From: Pseudomonas hefeiensis
Lineage (GTDB): Bacteria; Pseudomonadota; Gammaproteobacteria; Pseudomonadales; Pseudomonadaceae
Direction: 5' to 3'
NCBI RefSeq assembly: GCF_030687835.1
Contig: NZ_CP117449.1
Coordinates: forward strand, 5,585,001-5,649,000
DNA length: 64,000 nt
Part shown: positions 1-8,750 of the stretch, piece after piece
Layout of the letters: the number at the start of each line of letters is the position of its first letter
How positions within the stretch are numbered: position 1 is the first letter of the stretch
The notes under the pieces: model-generated
What the model was told of the DNA's origin: nothing
Databases searched by the model: none
What the model saw: only the letters and a program-made list of their open reading frames with translations
Program-made: the position numbers and the translations under genes

Positions 1-693
<693 letters not shown>

Positions 694-840
694 AAACATC
701 TTTGGGTTTTGAGAAAACCCTAAACTTGGCTCAGCAATCGTTGGTTACATCTTTGATTTCTCGCGGAGTAACTTGTGATGCTGATAATCTGTTGACTAGC
801 AGTCTGACTCCACAAGCACCCACACGAATTGCTTGATTCA

Positions 841-853
841 GTTGTTAAAGAGC
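841..853 (-). promoter_or_regulatory. rrn boxA antitermination element
   Basis: The minus strand reads GCTCTTTAACAAC, matching the bacterial rRNA boxA consensus TGCTCTTTAACA. It lies in the leader between the promoters and the 16S gene, where NusB/NusE-dependent antitermination complexes are loaded in rRNA operons. Confidence 0.85.
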
Positions 854-888
854 GGTGGGCTGAGTCTTTCGTCTCAACCGAGGCGCGC

Positions 889-916
889 ATTCTACAGCGC
901 CCGGTGTATCTGTCAA
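889..916 (-). promoter_or_regulatory. rrn promoter, gene-proximal
   Basis: On the minus strand a perfect -35 TTGACA (916-911) is followed after 16 bp by -10 TAGAAT (894-889) and a GC-rich discriminator (GCGCGCC). It is the closest to 16S of three promoters with the same design. GC-rich discriminators are typical of stringently controlled rRNA promoters. Confidence 0.85.
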
Positions 917-1008
917 GCGGTTATTTTTGAAGTTTTCAAAGTTTTGCTTTCCAAAACTTCAGCAACTTCAACCACTTGCGCTTCCGATCTCTCGTTAGCG
1001 GGAGGCGA

Positions 1009-1036
1009 ATTCTACAGCGTTACTCGCTGCTGTCAA
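1009..1036 (-). promoter_or_regulatory. rrn promoter, middle
   Basis: On the minus strand TTGACA (1036-1031), a 16 bp spacer and TAGAAT (1014-1009) are followed by CGCCTCCC. The layout is the same as the gene-proximal promoter 120 bp downstream. Confidence 0.85.
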
Positions 1037-1211
1037 CACCTCTTTTTGACCGCTTTCGATCGAGAAGACCGAATCGTTAACGGAGCCATGTAAACCGCCC
1101 CACTAACTGCTTCCCAGGCTTCGATGATCTGAAGCCCTGCGCCGCCAAAAATCGTTTAACTCATTGAAACTCAAGGAGTTTTACGTTTCGACTGCGCCGG
1201 AAGTGGGGCGA

Positions 1212-1239
1212 ATTATAGACGTCCAGGATTTGCCGTCAA
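1212..1239 (-). promoter_or_regulatory. rrn promoter, distal
   Basis: On the minus strand TTGACG (1239-1234), a 16 bp spacer and a consensus TATAAT (1217-1212) are followed by TCGCCCCAC. It is the most upstream of the three tandem promoters. The stretch 694-1289 holds only this leader and promoter region; I see no protein gene in it. Confidence 0.85.
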
Positions 1240-1289
1240 CACCTATTTTCACAATTCTGTCACATCAGTCTAAAAGCCCTGCAAACACA

Positions 1290-1317
1290 GAGGCCGGCGC
1301 CCAAGGGCGCCGGCCTC
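1290..1317 (-). terminator. Terminator-like hairpin after bauC
   Basis: A GC-rich palindrome with a 12 bp stem (GAGGCCGGCGCC) and a CAAG loop lies just after the stop of the aldehyde dehydrogenase gene, which is transcribed toward it. No continuous T-run follows immediately, so it is a strong hairpin rather than a textbook intrinsic terminator. It separates the bau transcript from the rrn promoters. Confidence 0.7.
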
Positions 1318-1330
1318 TTCACTGACCCGA

Positions 1331-2824
1331 TTACAAACTGGGGAACGCGAACTGTGAAGCTTCATGGCTGGCACGCTGCGGCCAGCGCTGGGTAATCGCC
1401 TTGCGACGGGTATAGAAACGCACCCCGTCCGGACCATAGGCATGCAGGTCGCCGAACAGCGAACGCTTCCAACCGCCAAAGCTGTGATAGGCCACGGGCA
1501 CCGGCAATGGAACGTTGACGCCCACCATGCCGACCTCGATCTCATCGCAGAACAACCGCGCCGCTTCGCCATCACGGGTGAAGATGCAGGTGCCGTTGCC
1601 ATACTCATGATCATTGATCAGTTGCATCGCCTCTTCCAGGCTGTTGACCCGGACGATGCACAGCACCGGCCCGAAAATCTCTTCCTTATAGATGCGCATC
1701 TCGGGCGTCACGCGATCAAACAGGCAGCCACCCAGGAAGAAGCCTTCTTCATGCCCGACCACACTCAAGCCACGGCCATCGACGACCAGCGAAGCACCCG
1801 CCGACACGCCATCCTCTATATAGCCGCTGACCTTGTCCCGATGCTGACCGGTCACCAACGGCCCCATGTCCAGTCCACACGACGTACCCGCGCCGATTTT
1901 CAGCGCCTTGATCTGCGGCACCAGTTTGGCTACCAGCGCATCCGCTACCTGATCGCCCACACACACCGCCACCGAAATCGCCATGCAGCGTTCGCCGCAC
2001 GACCCATAGGCCGCCCCCATCAGCGCACTGACGGCGTTATCCAGATCTGCATCCGGCATCAAAACCGCGTGGTTCTTAGCACCACCCAGTGCCTGAACGC
2101 GTTTGCCGCGCCGGGTGCCTTCGGCATAGATGTATTCGGCAATCGGCGTGGAGCCGACAAAACTCAGCGCCTTCACCTCCGGCGCTTCGATCAGCGCGTC
2201 CACTGCGGCTTTGTCGCCATGCACCACGCTCAACACGCCTTTGGGCAACCCGGCTTCCAGAAGCAATTGGGCGATCAGCAACGTCGAACTCGGGTCACGC
2301 TCGGACGGCTTGAGGATGAAGCAGTTGCCACAAACGATCGCCAGCGGGTACATCCACAGCGGCACCATCGCCGGGAAGTTGAAGGGGGTGATGCCCGCCA
2401 CCACGCCCAAGGGCTGGAAATCTGACCACGCGTCGATGTTCGGACCTACGTTGCGGCTGTATTCGCCCTTCAGAATCTCCGGTGCCGCGCAGGCGAACTC
2501 AACGTTCTCGATGCCGCGCTTAAGCTCTCCGGCCGCGTCTTCCAGGGTCTTGCCGTGCTCTTCGCTGATCAACTGGGCGATGCGCGACTCGTTCTGCTCC
2601 AACAACTGCTTGAACCGGAACATTACCTGCGCTCGTTTGGCCGCCGGTGTGTTGCGCCAGGCCGGAAAAGCCGCCTTGGCCGCATCGATAGCCTGCTGGA
2701 TCGTCGCACGATCAGCCAGTGGCACCTTATGAATCGCCTGGCCGGTGGAAGGGTTGAACACGTCGGCGGTACGAGCGCTGTCGCTCAGCAGTTCGCCATT
2801 GATCAAATGCGCAATGAGGCTCAT
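1331..2824 (-). CDS. bauC: CoA-acylating malonate/methylmalonate-semialdehyde dehydrogenase
   Basis: A 497-aa aldehyde dehydrogenase of the MmsA type. It should oxidise malonate semialdehyde (or methylmalonate semialdehyde) with NAD+ and CoA to acetyl-CoA (or propionyl-CoA) and CO2 in the cytosol. Visible landmarks are PFNFP at 147-151, KPSE at 172-175, the ALGGAKNH segment near 246-253 that replaces the usual glutamate motif of other aldehyde dehydrogenases, and catalytic Cys280 in GERCM. It lies 72 bp downstream of the beta-alanine transaminase, so it probably takes that enzyme's product; this context favours bauC over the valine-pathway mmsA. A terminator-like hairpin follows the stop. Confidence 0.85.
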   Translation of the reverse strand: MSLIAHLINGELLSDSARTADVFNPSTGQAIHKVPLADRATIQQAIDAAKAAFPAWRNTPAAKRAQVMFRFKQLLEQNESRIAQLISEEHGKTLEDAAGELKRGIENVEFACAAPEILKGEYSRNVGPNIDAWSDFQPLGVVAGITPFNFPAMVPLWMYPLAIVCGNCFILKPSERDPSSTLLIAQLLLEAGLPKGVLSVVHGDKAAVDALIEAPEVKALSFVGSTPIAEYIYAEGTRRGKRVQALGGAKNHAVLMPDADLDNAVSALMGAAYGSCGERCMAISVAVCVGDQVADALVAKLVPQIKALKIGAGTSCGLDMGPLVTGQHRDKVSGYIEDGVSAGASLVVDGRGLSVVGHEEGFFLGGCLFDRVTPEMRIYKEEIFGPVLCIVRVNSLEEAMQLINDHEYGNGTCIFTRDGEAARLFCDEIEVGMVGVNVPLPVPVAYHSFGGWKRSLFGDLHAYGPDGVRFYTRRKAITQRWPQRASHEASQFAFPSL

Positions 2825-2896
2825 GGGGACTCCAGAATGTTATCCACAGGCGCCCACTGCCGGACGCCCATATTGAAAGCTATATAGAAGGATGCG

Positions 2897-4252
2897 TCAG
2901 TCGAGCTTGTTCAGCACTTCACCGACCGCATCGAACAAACGATCCAGATCCTGTGGCTTGCTGTTGAACGTTGGCCCGAACTGCAGAGTGTCGCCGCCGA
3001 AGCGCACATAGAACCCGGCTTTCCATAACGCCATGCCTGCTTCGAACGGACGCACGATCGCGTCGCCATCACGCGCTGCGATCTGGATCGCCCCGGCCAG
3101 GCCATAGTTGCGGATGTCGATGACGTTCTTCGCCCCCTTCAGGCCATGCAAGGCATTCTCGAAATGCGGTGCAACCTCAGCCACGTTCTGCACAAGGTTT
3201 TCCTTTTGCAGCAGATCCAGCGCCGCCAAACCTGCCGCGCACGCCACCGGGTGCGCCGAATAGGTGTAGCCATGGGGAAATTCCACCGCGTACTCAGGCG
3301 TCGGCTGGTTCATGAACGTCTGGTAGATCTCGGAGCTGGCTATCACCGCGCCCATGGGGATCGCGCCATTGGTGACCTGCTTGGCAATGCACATGAGATC
3401 CGGGGTCACGCCGAAACTATCGGCACCGAACATCGAACCGGTGCGGCCGAACCCGGTGATGACCTCGTCGAACACCAACAGGATGCTGTGCTGGTCGCAG
3501 ATCTCCCGCAGGCGCTTGAGATAACCCTCAGGCGGCACCAGCACACCGGCGGAACCGGCCATCGGTTCGACAAACACCGCGGCGATGTTGGAGGCATCGT
3601 GCAGCTCGATCAGCTTCAACAGCTCGTCGGCCAAGGCGATACCGCCCTCTTTTGGCATGCCACGAGAATAGGCATTGCTTGCCAGCAAAGTGTGGGGCAA
3701 GTGATCAACGTCCATCATCGCCTGGCCGAACAACTTGCGGTTACCGCTGACGCCGCCAAGGCTGGTACCGGCGATATTCACGCCATGGTAACCACGAGCA
3801 CGACCGATCATCTTGGTCTTGGTCGCCTGGCCCTTGAGACGCCAGTAGGCGCGGACCATTTTCACCGCGGTATCGGCACACTCGGAACCGGAGTCGGTGA
3901 AGAACACATGGTTGAGGTTGCCCGGTGTCAGGCTGGTGATTTTTTCCGCCAGCTGGAACGACAACGGGTGGCCGTACTGGAAGCCCGGCGAGTAATCGAG
4001 GGTGCCCAACTGTTTGGCGACCGCTTCCTGGATTTCCTTGCGGGTGTGCCCGGCGCCGCACGTCCACAGACCCGACAGCGAGTCGTACACCTTGCGCCCT
4101 TTGTCATCCACCAGCCAACTGCCTTCGGCGGCGACGATCAGACGTGGATCGCGCTGGAAGTTGCGGTTGGCGGTGTAAGGCATCCAGTGGGCATCAAGCT
4201 TGAGCTGGCTGGCCAGGGAGCCGGCAGCATGTTCGGGCATGTTCATCGACAA
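2897..4252 (-). CDS. bauA: beta-alanine--pyruvate transaminase
   Basis: A 451-aa class III (omega) aminotransferase that moves the amino group of beta-alanine to pyruvate, giving malonate semialdehyde and alanine with PLP. PLP-site landmarks are SGSE near 121-124, the DEVITGFGR segment at 262-270, and Lys291 in AKQVTNGA, the Schiff-base lysine. The length fits the family. It is divergent from the LysR gene bauR and cotranscribed with bauC; the 116 bp divergent intergenic region should hold the BauR-controlled promoter. In P. aeruginosa the bau locus also has bauB and bauD, which are absent between these two genes here. Confidence 0.88.
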   Translation of the reverse strand: MSMNMPEHAAGSLASQLKLDAHWMPYTANRNFQRDPRLIVAAEGSWLVDDKGRKVYDSLSGLWTCGAGHTRKEIQEAVAKQLGTLDYSPGFQYGHPLSFQLAEKITSLTPGNLNHVFFTDSGSECADTAVKMVRAYWRLKGQATKTKMIGRARGYHGVNIAGTSLGGVSGNRKLFGQAMMDVDHLPHTLLASNAYSRGMPKEGGIALADELLKLIELHDASNIAAVFVEPMAGSAGVLVPPEGYLKRLREICDQHSILLVFDEVITGFGRTGSMFGADSFGVTPDLMCIAKQVTNGAIPMGAVIASSEIYQTFMNQPTPEYAVEFPHGYTYSAHPVACAAGLAALDLLQKENLVQNVAEVAPHFENALHGLKGAKNVIDIRNYGLAGAIQIAARDGDAIVRPFEAGMALWKAGFYVRFGGDTLQFGPTFNSKPQDLDRLFDAVGEVLNKLD

Positions 4253-4368
4253 AACCTCGCAGGATAGGAGCGACAGGGATCGAAAGACGTTCTTGCAGCT
4301 AACTTGCCACGGCGATAAAGTCGGTGAAATCCAACTTTTCTAACCTTCAGTCAGCGGATCACTAAACT

Positions 4369-5289
4369 ATGAGTGCGCGTCGTCCCGATCCGCTGGCCCA
4401 GGTCAGCGACTTTGATATTCGTCTGTTGCGCATTTTTCGCAGCGTGGTGGAGTGCGGTGGATTCTCCGCAGCGGAAACGGTGCTTGGGATCGGTCGCTCC
4501 GCCATCAGCCAGCAGATGAGCGACCTTGAACAGCGTCTTGGCCTGCGGCTGTGCCAGCGCGGGCGTGCGGGCTTTTCCCTGACGGAGGAAGGCCGCGAGG
4601 TCTATCAATCGGCGTTGCAACTATTAAGTGCACTGGAAAGCTTTCGCACCGAAGTCAACGGCCTGCATCAGCACTTGCGCGGCGAATTGATCATCGGCCT
4701 GACCGATAATCTCGTCACCCTGCCCCACATGCGCATCACCCATGCCCTGGCCCAATTGAAGGAGCGCGGGCCTGACGTGCAGATTCAGATTCGCATGATC
4801 GCTCCCAATGAAGTCGAACAAGGCGTACTTGACGGTCGACTGCATGTCGGCGTGGTGCCCCAGGCCAGCGCCCTTTCCGGGCTGGAGTATCAACCGCTCT
4901 ACAGCGAACGCTCGCTGTTGTATTGCGCGGTCGGGCATCCGCTGTTTTATGTGGATGACCAACAACTGGACGACGCTCGCCTCGACAGCCAGGATGCAAT
5001 CGCACCAACCTTCCGCCTGCCCGCCGAGATCCAGGCCCACTACCAGGCGCTCAATTGCACTGCCAGTGCATCGGACCGCGAAGGCATGGCGTTCCTGATT
5101 CTTACAGGGCGCTACATCGGTTACCTGCCGGATCATTACGCTAGCCTGTGGGTCCAGCAGGGACGGTTGCGCGCCCTCAAGCCCACGGTCCGTTTCTATG
5201 ATTTGAGCCTGGCGTCGGTCACGCGCAAGGGGCGTCGGCCTCATCTGGTGCTGGAGAGTTTTCTCCAGAGTCTGGCGGCAACTCGCTAA
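4369..5289 (+). CDS. bauR: LysR-family regulator of beta-alanine catabolism
   Basis: A 306-aa LysR-type regulator. The N-terminal winged helix-turn-helix (about 15-75) includes FSAAETVLGIGRSAISQQ, followed by the hinge and a periplasmic-binding-like effector domain from about residue 95. It is divergent from bauA, the usual LysR layout, and is the likely activator of bauA-bauC in response to beta-alanine. Naming rests on family and position relative to bauA; the ligand is not visible in the sequence. Confidence 0.75.
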   Translation: MSARRPDPLAQVSDFDIRLLRIFRSVVECGGFSAAETVLGIGRSAISQQMSDLEQRLGLRLCQRGRAGFSLTEEGREVYQSALQLLSALESFRTEVNGLHQHLRGELIIGLTDNLVTLPHMRITHALAQLKERGPDVQIQIRMIAPNEVEQGVLDGRLHVGVVPQASALSGLEYQPLYSERSLLYCAVGHPLFYVDDQQLDDARLDSQDAIAPTFRLPAEIQAHYQALNCTASASDREGMAFLILTGRYIGYLPDHYASLWVQQGRLRALKPTVRFYDLSLASVTRKGRRPHLVLESFLQSLAATR

Positions 5290-5407
5290 CGCCTTGACCC
5301 TATGTCGATCGCCACTGAGGGCTTTTGGTGTGATGGCACTTGTCGGATCGCTGCCGGTGCGCTATCAACGCATTTGCTTGCCCCACAGACCCAGCCCGGA
5401 AAAGCCC

Positions 5408-6058
5408 ATGACCTTTGAAGTCCCTGCCCACGGCGGCAAGCCCACCAGCCGCATTCGTCAAAAAAACGAAGAGACCATTCTCAAGGCTGCCGAAGATGAA
5501 TTCGCCCGTCACGGGTTCAAAGGCACCAGCATGAATGCCATTGCCTTGAAAGCCGGGCTGCCCAAGGCGAACCTGCATTATTACTTCACCAACAAGCTTG
5601 GGTTGTACGTGGCGGTGCTGAGCAACATCATCGAGTTGTGGGACAGCACCTTTAATACCCTCACCGCCGAGGATGATCCGGCCGAAGCCCTGACCCGCTA
5701 CATACGCGCCAAAATGGAGTTTTCCCGCCGCCAGCCCCAAGCGTCCCGGCTTTTCGCCATGGAAGTGATCAGCGGGGGGGAATGCCTGACTGAATATTTC
5801 AACCAGGATTATCGCGCCTGGTTCAACGGTCGCGCGGCGGTGTTCCAGGCCTGGATCGATGCCGGCAAGATGGATCCGATCGACCCCGTGCACCTGATCT
5901 TTCTATTGTGGGGAAGTACTCAGCATTACGCCGACTTCGCCACCCAGATCTGCCGCGTGACCGGGCGCAGCAAGCTGACCAAGCAGGACATGATTGATGC
6001 CGGCGACAACCTGATCCGCATCATTCTCAAGGGCTGCGGCCTGAAACCAACTTTATAA
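5408..6058 (+). CDS. RutR-like TetR-family regulator
   Basis: A 216-aa TetR-family repressor. The start ATG at 5408 is preferred; the frame stays open upstream but that part has no domain similarity. The HTH (about 20-65) ends in KANLHYYFTNKLGLY, and the C-terminal part contains YIRAKMEFSRRQPQASRLF and DPVHLIFLLWGSTQHYADFA, which I recognise as closely similar to E. coli RutR, the uracil/thymine-sensing regulator. Its place beside beta-alanine genes is consistent with pyrimidine catabolism, since reductive uracil breakdown yields beta-alanine. The regulated genes are inference. Confidence 0.75.
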   Translation: MTFEVPAHGGKPTSRIRQKNEETILKAAEDEFARHGFKGTSMNAIALKAGLPKANLHYYFTNKLGLYVAVLSNIIELWDSTFNTLTAEDDPAEALTRYIRAKMEFSRRQPQASRLFAMEVISGGECLTEYFNQDYRAWFNGRAAVFQAWIDAGKMDPIDPVHLIFLLWGSTQHYADFATQICRVTGRSKLTKQDMIDAGDNLIRIILKGCGLKPTL

Positions 6059-6065
6059 GATCCTC

Positions 6066-6647
6066 ATGCCTTTTACCCTCACCGGCTTTTGTGAATACCG
6101 CGAAGAGATTCGCAAAAGCCGCTTCATCACCCTCGCCGCCCCTATCACCAGCCCCGCCGATGCCGTGGCCTTTATAGAACAGCACAGCGATCTGAACGCC
6201 ACGCACAACTGCTGGGCCTGGAAACTCGGCGACCAATACCGCAGCAACGACGACGGCGAACCGGGTGGCACCGCCGGGAGACCGATTCTGGCGGCCATCG
6301 AAGCCCAGGCTTGCGATCAGGTCGTGGTGCTGGTGATCCGTTGGTACGGCGCAATTCAGTTGGGCACCGGAGGGTTGGCCCGGGCGTATGGCGGGGGCGC
6401 AAACAAATGCCTGCAAAACGCCGAGAAGGTTGAATTGATCAGCCGCGTGGCGCTGCGCTGCACCTGCGGTTTCGCGGAACTGGCTCTGGTGAAACTGCGG
6501 GTGGCCGAATGCGGCGGGCTGGTGAACGCAGAGAGCTTTACAGCCAATGGCGCGGACTTGCAGGTGGCCGTGGGTGAAGCGCAGATCGAAACATTGCAAA
6601 AGCAATTGGCCGACCTGAGCCGTGGACGGATTCTGCTGGAGCGATGA
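6066..6647 (+). CDS. yigZ: YigZ/IMPACT family protein
   Basis: A 193-aa member of the YigZ (IMPACT/UPF0029) family. The N-terminal domain shows the diagnostic pattern SRFITLAAPI, HNCWAWKLG, DDGEPGGTAGRPIL and VIRWYGAIQLGTGGLARAYG. A smaller ferredoxin-like C-terminal domain follows. The cellular role in bacteria is not settled; the eukaryotic relative IMPACT acts in translational control. It starts 7 bp after the RutR-like gene and may be cotranscribed with it. The length matches family members of about 200 aa. Confidence 0.85.
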   Translation: MPFTLTGFCEYREEIRKSRFITLAAPITSPADAVAFIEQHSDLNATHNCWAWKLGDQYRSNDDGEPGGTAGRPILAAIEAQACDQVVVLVIRWYGAIQLGTGGLARAYGGGANKCLQNAEKVELISRVALRCTCGFAELALVKLRVAECGGLVNAESFTANGADLQVAVGEAQIETLQKQLADLSRGRILLER

Positions 6648-6719
6648 GAGCGAAGGTTTCTGCGACTTTTCAGGGCAAAGCCCATTGTGCGACTTGCCCA
6701 CATCCACTGTGCACCCGAC

Positions 6720-7155
6720 TGTGGATAACCTGAGCACATTCCGCTGTAACCCTTCTGTCATGCGGCTTTGCGGCCGTTGTGCGTTTTTTGATCAAAGCAC
6801 TGTTTTCTGTACGAATTCGTCAGCAAAACAAATGCTTGCGAGGTTTTATCACCTTTAGAAGAAAGCCGGGCGCTGGTTATGCCTGACCCTCAGGCTTGCG
6901 CACAATAACTGTGGAACATCCTGTGGATAACCCGTTCATGGCTCACCCCGTCCCATGAAAAACATGGCTCGCAGTCGCCTGATCATTTTTTAACCACCCG
7001 TTTCGGGGCACAAACAACGCCCGGATCACCCTGCTCGCCCCATTGCGGTGCCCGATCAATAGTGCAAGTGCTGGCGTGTATGCCAAGCCGACAGCCAAAG
7101 CGCGGGGCTCGCTGACATTTCCTGACCTACTGGCCAGGAAATTGCTTTATCCACA
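6720..7155. other. Intergenic region with three DnaA-box matches
   Basis: The 538 bp gap between yigZ and the ABC ATPase gene (6648-7185) has no convincing gene. It contains three exact 9-mers TTATCCACA or its complement: 6720-6728 and 6922-6930 on the minus strand, 7147-7155 on the plus strand. An AT-richer segment lies near 6780-6850. The region presumably also holds the promoter of the purine transporter genes. I see no riboswitch-like fold. Confidence 0.5.
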
Positions 7156-7185
7156 GGCATTCATGTCCCTTGACCCGAGCCTGTC

Positions 7186-8739
7186 ATGTCCGACCCCGAT
7201 TCCATCCCGCGCCTGCAATTGCGCAAGATCAGCAAACGCTACCCTGGTTGCCTGGCCAATGACGCCATCGACCTGAGTATCCAGCCCGGCGAGATCCACG
7301 CGCTGCTCGGCGAAAACGGCGCTGGCAAAAGCACCCTGATGAAGATTATCTACGGCGTTACCCAAGCCGATTCGGGCGAGGTGATCTGGCAAGGCCAACA
7401 GGTCGACCTTCGCAACCCGGCCCAGGCCCGCAGCCTGGGGATCGGTATGGTGTTCCAGCATTTCTCGCTGTTTGAAACCCTCACCGTGGCGCAGAACATC
7501 GCCCTGGCCATGGGCGCGGCGGCCGGCACACCGGCGCAACTGGAGCCACGAATCCGCGAAGTTTCCCGACGCTACGGCATGGCCCTGGAGCCGCAGCGGC
7601 TGGTCCACAGCCTGTCGATTGGCGAGCGCCAACGGGTGGAGGTCATTCGCTGCTTGATACAGGACATCCGCCTGCTGATTCTCGATGAACCCACCTCAGT
7701 GCTGACGCCCCAGGAAGCCGAAGACCTCTTCGTGACCCTGCGGCGCCTGGCGAGCGAAGGCTGCAGCATTTTGTTCATCAGCCACAAGTTGGGCGAGGTC
7801 CGCGCGTTGTGCCACAGCGCGACGGTGCTGCGCGGCGGACGGGTGTCGGGGCATTGCACACCGGCGCAATGCTCGGACCAGGAGTTGGCACAGTTGATGG
7901 TCGGCGAAGCGGCCGGGCTGATCGCAGACTATCCCAAGGTCAGTGCAGACAAAGCGTTCCTTGAGATCCACAAACTGTCATGGCCAAACCCAGACCCGTT
8001 CGGTTGCTCGTTACGCGATATAGACCTTGAGGTACGCAGCGGTGAAATCGTCGGTATCGCCGGAGTGGCGGGTAATGGCCAGGACGAGTGGCTGGCATTG
8101 CTCAGCGGTGAAACGCAACTGCCCCGCCACAAAGGCGAGACGATCCGGTTCGACGGGCAACCTGTGGCGCATCTGCGCCCCGATGCCCGTCGCCGCCTCG
8201 GGCTGGCATTTGTTCCAGCCGAACGCCTGGGCCACGGCGCCGTGCCGCAGTTGAGCCTGGCGGATAACGCCCTGCTCAGCGCCTTCCAACAAGGACTGAT
8301 CAGTTGCGGCCTGATTCAACGGCGCAAGGTCGAGCACCTGGCCGAGGAGATTATCCGTCGTTTTGGGGTGAAGACGCCTGACACCAAAACCCCGGCGCTC
8401 AGCCTATCGGGGGGCAACCTGCAGAAATTCATCCTTGGTCGGGAAATCCTTCAGCAGCCCAAGCTACTGGTAGCGGCACATCCGACCTGGGGCGTGGACG
8501 TCGGCGCGGCAGCGACCATCCACAGGGCCCTGATTGCCTTGCGCGACGCGGGTGCCGCGATTCTGGTGATCTCTGAAGACCTCGATGAACTGTTCCAGAT
8601 CAGCGACCGCCTCGGCGCTTTGTGCGGCGGGCGTTTGTCCGCCTTGCGGCCCACCGTCCAAACCCGGCCAAGCGACGTCGGCGGCTGGATGGCCGGCCAG
8701 TTCGACGCCCCTCAGTCCCCTGATCCCGCGACGGTCTAA
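7186..8739 (+). CDS. Nucleoside/purine ABC transporter, ATP-binding protein
   Basis: A 517-aa double ABC ATPase of the sugar/nucleoside (COG3845) type that powers import through the two permeases encoded next. The N-terminal cassette has Walker A GENGAGKST (42-50), the signature LSIGE (143-147) and Walker B LLILDEPT (163-170). The C-terminal cassette keeps the signature LSLSGGN near residues 405-411, but its Walker A (GIAGVAGNGQDE) and Walker B (VAAHPTWG) are degenerate, as is common in this family. It is the first gene of an operon with close spacing (11 bp to the next). No strong Shine-Dalgarno precedes the ATG. Confidence 0.85.
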   Translation: MSDPDSIPRLQLRKISKRYPGCLANDAIDLSIQPGEIHALLGENGAGKSTLMKIIYGVTQADSGEVIWQGQQVDLRNPAQARSLGIGMVFQHFSLFETLTVAQNIALAMGAAAGTPAQLEPRIREVSRRYGMALEPQRLVHSLSIGERQRVEVIRCLIQDIRLLILDEPTSVLTPQEAEDLFVTLRRLASEGCSILFISHKLGEVRALCHSATVLRGGRVSGHCTPAQCSDQELAQLMVGEAAGLIADYPKVSADKAFLEIHKLSWPNPDPFGCSLRDIDLEVRSGEIVGIAGVAGNGQDEWLALLSGETQLPRHKGETIRFDGQPVAHLRPDARRRLGLAFVPAERLGHGAVPQLSLADNALLSAFQQGLISCGLIQRRKVEHLAEEIIRRFGVKTPDTKTPALSLSGGNLQKFILGREILQQPKLLVAAHPTWGVDVGAAATIHRALIALRDAGAAILVISEDLDELFQISDRLGALCGGRLSALRPTVQTRPSDVGGWMAGQFDAPQSPDPATV

Positions 8740-8750
8740 CGGAGTTTTTT

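Noticed and set aside
3146..4267. A 373-codon open frame on the plus strand
   Set aside because: It is antisense to bauA, whose protein has all expected transaminase motifs; the plus-strand translation has none.
6720..7155. Chromosomal replication origin
   Set aside because: Only three DnaA boxes, no 13-mer-like AT-rich repeats, and no dnaA, dnaN or rpmH genes nearby.
6648..7185. Purine riboswitch in the leader of the importer operon
   Set aside because: I could not find a conserved three-way junction or pairing loops; the region shows only DnaA-box matches.
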